Assembly: GCA_964530165.1 (NCBI GenBank)
Contig: CAZGYE010000269.1
Coordinates: 1-8,116, forward strand
Direction: 5' to 3'
Source: CAZGYE01 sp964530165
GTDB lineage: Bacteria; Planctomycetota; Planctomycetia; Planctomycetales; Planctomycetaceae
DNA length: 8,116 bases
Part shown: one piece after another, positions 6,312 to 8,116 of the stretch
Layout: every line of letters starts with the position of its first letter
Position numbering within the stretch: the stretch's first letter is position 1
Notes under the pieces: model-generated
Databases searched by the model: none
The model's input: only the letters and a program-made list of their open reading frames with translations
Told to the model about the DNA's origin: nothing
Made by a program: the position numbers and the translations under genes

Positions 6312-8015
6312 CTACTGGAGGGGAATCACTGGGTCAAAAGGAAACGTCAGGATGAAATCATCACTCCGGGCGCGTGCGTTCTTGCCCAGTGGGGGCAGCA
6401 GGCTTCCGTTGCCAATCCCCGTGTTGAGCCGCGGATCGCTGAAGATATTCGCGAATGACGCAAACACCTGGGCGTCCATGTTCTGAGCAAACGGCAACTC
6501 GGCGGTGCCGTTGGGAAATCCGAACTGAGTCAGTATCTCCAGGATGCCGAACCCAGGACCGAACGAGCTGACCGGATCGCCCTGCGCATCGACGTCGGTG
6601 CTGCGGAAAAAGGGACTGAACTCGGCGAAGGCGGAAATAATCATCTGGTACTGCAGTAGATCGGTTCGCTGCTCCCGGCTAGACGGCTTGTCGTCGAAAA
6701 GGCCGCCGACCCCCCTCTGGTTCTCGCCCAAGAACCCGCCGCCGACGAAAACCGTGTTGGTCCCCGGCTGCGGATTCTGGCCCTGCGTGGCGCCTTGATC
6801 AAATTCCCCAAAAATAGTCAGTTGATCGTTGAAAAACAGCAAGTCTTCACCGGCAATCGGATTACCGTCCGCATCGCGGATCCGAGCGTTGTCCGCGGTC
6901 CAGTGCAATGGATTCTCCGGATCAAAGAACCGCTGATCGAGGTGTAGCTGCGAATTCGAATTCGAGAAACCGAACTGCCGAAAGCTGCGGTCGTAATCGG
7001 TTCCTTCGAAGTTGAAAGACCCGGGCGGAGTCTGTTGTTGACCTTGGCTCTGGCCCTGACCGACCTGGAAGACGCGGTTAAACGCCGCTTCCATGACGTT
7101 CCAGTCGCCCGAATACTGTGTGTCCAGTTCGAGCAGGTCGCGAATCGCTTGGAAGGTTCTGACCACACGCTCATAGTGTTCCCGGTTGGTGACGGTCGTC
7201 GTCCCCAGGACCCTACGCACTTCGAGTGCACTGGTATCGATCGTGCCATTCCGGTCATTGAAGTCTTGTTCGAGTGTGATGGAAGTGAGAGTGGGAATCG
7301 ATAGGTCTTGATTGTTGTTTTGGCTTCGCTGTCGCCTTTGGCCTCCGTTGTTGTTACCGCCTCCTTGGCCTTGATCGTCCTGCTGCACGTTCACCCGTTT
7401 GATTGTTCCCAGAATTTCGTCGTTGTTATTGTTGTTGGTGGTGTTGCTGTCATCGACGTCGATTTCGGCGATCACGTGGACCTGGTTGCCGATGACGATG
7501 CGATCGCCGACTTGGATGTTATTCAAGAACGGTGTATTGTCTTCAAAGGTGACCGTGTTGCCGTTCACGTCGGCGATTCCCATCGGCCGGCCCTGTGCGC
7601 GGACTGCCGGCACGTCGAGGTCGTATTGCCCCAGTAACGGATTCCGGTCCGAACGATCGTAGAACTGCCCGAACGTGCTATTGTAGAAGAGATCGCTCCC
7701 TGCAACGATCCGTCTGGCGTTCGCCTGCAAGTATCTCAAAGCGGCTTGAACCTGTTGCCACGCCAGCACGTTTGCCCTCACGATTTGCAGCTTCTGAAGG
7801 TCTGTGAGGGCCTCGTCGGCAAAATCAAAAGAGACGTCGCCCGGCAACCGAATGATCGGGTTGAGAGCCTGATCAACTCGGCTCGGCAACGGCAGCGGAT
7901 CGGGAGTCGGTCTCGGCCCGCCGTTATCGAGCAATTGGGCCGACACAGTCCCGCCACATAGCGCGACAACCAGAAGACCTCCCCACACCGCGGCCACGCG
8001 CTGAAATTTCAACAT
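6312..8015 (-). CDS. Secreted protein of unknown function with Asn/Gln/Gly-rich linkers
   Basis: The function of this 567-residue protein is not recognised. A clear Sec signal peptide (MLKFQR, hydrophobic core to about 20, then TVSA with likely cleavage after Ala26) shows export. A Pro-rich stretch follows (34-44), then a helical segment (66-105). A short beta-looking module at about 150-187 (NGNTVTFEDN, GDRIVIGNQVHVIAEID) comes next. The low-complexity part includes an Asn run at 194-198 and a Gln/Gly/Asn/Arg tract at about 211-237. A second helical part (269-312) leads to another Gln/Gly linker (309-320) and a C-terminal half with DADGNPIAGED (381-391). No catalytic motif, lipobox, anchor or sorting signal was seen. 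The ATG has only a weak ribosome-binding site (GGGATAACGGAC). The TAG stop is 23 nt from the convergent cytochrome-type gene. The long open frame, signal peptide and biased composition make it a real gene; the role is open. Confidence 0.85.
   Translation of the reverse strand: MLKFQRVAAVWGGLLVVALCGGTVSAQLLDNGGPRPTPDPLPLPSRVDQALNPIIRLPGDVSFDFADEALTDLQKLQIVRANVLAWQQVQAALRYLQANARRIVAGSDLFYNSTFGQFYDRSDRNPLLGQYDLDVPAVRAQGRPMGIADVNGNTVTFEDNTPFLNNIQVGDRIVIGNQVHVIAEIDVDDSNTTNNNNNDEILGTIKRVNVQQDDQGQGGGNNNGGQRRQRSQNNNQDLSIPTLTSITLEQDFNDRNGTIDTSALEVRRVLGTTTVTNREHYERVVRTFQAIRDLLELDTQYSGDWNVMEAAFNRVFQVGQGQSQGQQQTPPGSFNFEGTDYDRSFRQFGFSNSNSQLHLDQRFFDPENPLHWTADNARIRDADGNPIAGEDLLFFNDQLTIFGEFDQGATQGQNPQPGTNTVFVGGGFLGENQRGVGGLFDDKPSSREQRTDLLQYQMIISAFAEFSPFFRSTDVDAQGDPVSSFGPGFGILEILTQFGFPNGTAELPFAQNMDAQVFASFANIFSDPRLNTGIGNGSLLPPLGKNARARSDDFILTFPFDPVIPLQ
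7422..7451. repeat. Asn/Thr-coding trinucleotide repeat inside the secreted protein gene
   Basis: The plus strand shows an imperfect GTT/GGT triplet array that reads on the minus strand as AAC/AAT/ACC codons, giving the Asn-rich stretch at about residues 189-198. Imperfect units (ATT, GCT) break the array. Such triplet arrays can change length by slippage without shifting the frame. Confidence 0.6.
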
Positions 8016-8040
8016 GTCCGTTATCCCGGTATCTCGTGAA

Positions 8041-8110
8041 ACAGACCGATACAGCCAACCGGGGTGGCTGGGGTCGAGCCGTAGGCGAGCCCCCAGAATC
8101 GACGGTCTGT
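8041..8110. repeat. Structured intergenic repeat with flanking 8-bp inverted ends
   Basis: ACAGACCG (8041-8048) and CGGTCTGT (8103-8110) are perfect inverted repeats enclosing two overlapping hairpins. The first is CAGCCA (8052-8057) with TGGCTG (8065-8070). The second is CTGGGG+TCG (8068-8076) with CGA+CCCCAG (8086-8096), with a GC bulge at 8089-8090. The two share 8068-8070, so they cannot form together. The element lies 26-95 nt upstream of the start codon of the minus-strand secreted protein, so it overlaps that gene's likely promoter or leader. I recall similar GGGGGCTCGCC-type sequences as dispersed repeats in planctomycetes, unverified here. The window ends 6 nt later, so the full element may be longer. 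Confidence 0.65.
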
Positions 8111-8116
8111 GGGGTC

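Noticed and set aside
6951..6964. Perfect 14-bp palindrome CGAATTCGAATTCG
   Set aside because: It lies inside a coding region and is explained by alternating Ser and Asn codons in the secreted protein.

Overview
The window looks like a chromosomal segment of a planctomycete or close PVC-group relative, with moderately high G+C. Three things suggest this: a large secreted protein with the dehydrogenase-like propeller, HEAT and cytochrome c architecture typical of that phylum; a hemX-hemA pair; and two palindromic intergenic repeats of a kind I associate with planctomycete genomes. No genus can be named from sequence reading alone.

Layout. Bases 2-157 are the 3' end of a plus-strand gene ending in a Fis-type helix-turn-helix, probably a response regulator or sigma-54 activator. 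A 181-bp intergenic stretch follows, with a short direct repeat and a weak inverted repeat. Next is a two-gene operon (339-2526): a HemX/CcsA-like eight-segment membrane protein, then after 10 nt hemA (glutamyl-tRNA reductase, first committed step of C5-pathway tetrapyrrole synthesis). hemA converges on a small minus-strand DUF4149/TMEM205-like membrane protein (2609-3076). The 82-bp gap between their stops is mostly filled by a perfect 23-bp-arm palindrome whose arms are themselves hairpins.

The DUF4149 gene is divergent, across a 104-bp intergenic region, from a secreted protein of about 1035 residues (3181-6288) with a propeller, a HEAT region and a C-terminal c-type heme domain (CTACH). 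It converges, with a 23-nt gap, on a minus-strand secreted protein of unknown function (6312-8015) that carries Asn/Gln/Gly-rich linkers. Upstream of that gene, at the window edge, lies a second structured repeat (about 8041-8110) of a different sequence.

Functionally, hemX-hemA is the only clear operon. The cytochrome-containing protein consumes heme c but sits in its own transcription unit, so a direct link to hemX-hemA is not supported. No transposase, CRISPR array, tRNA, rRNA or phage gene was seen, and I do not see a convincing new multi-gene system. The most interesting elements are the two non-coding palindromic repeats.
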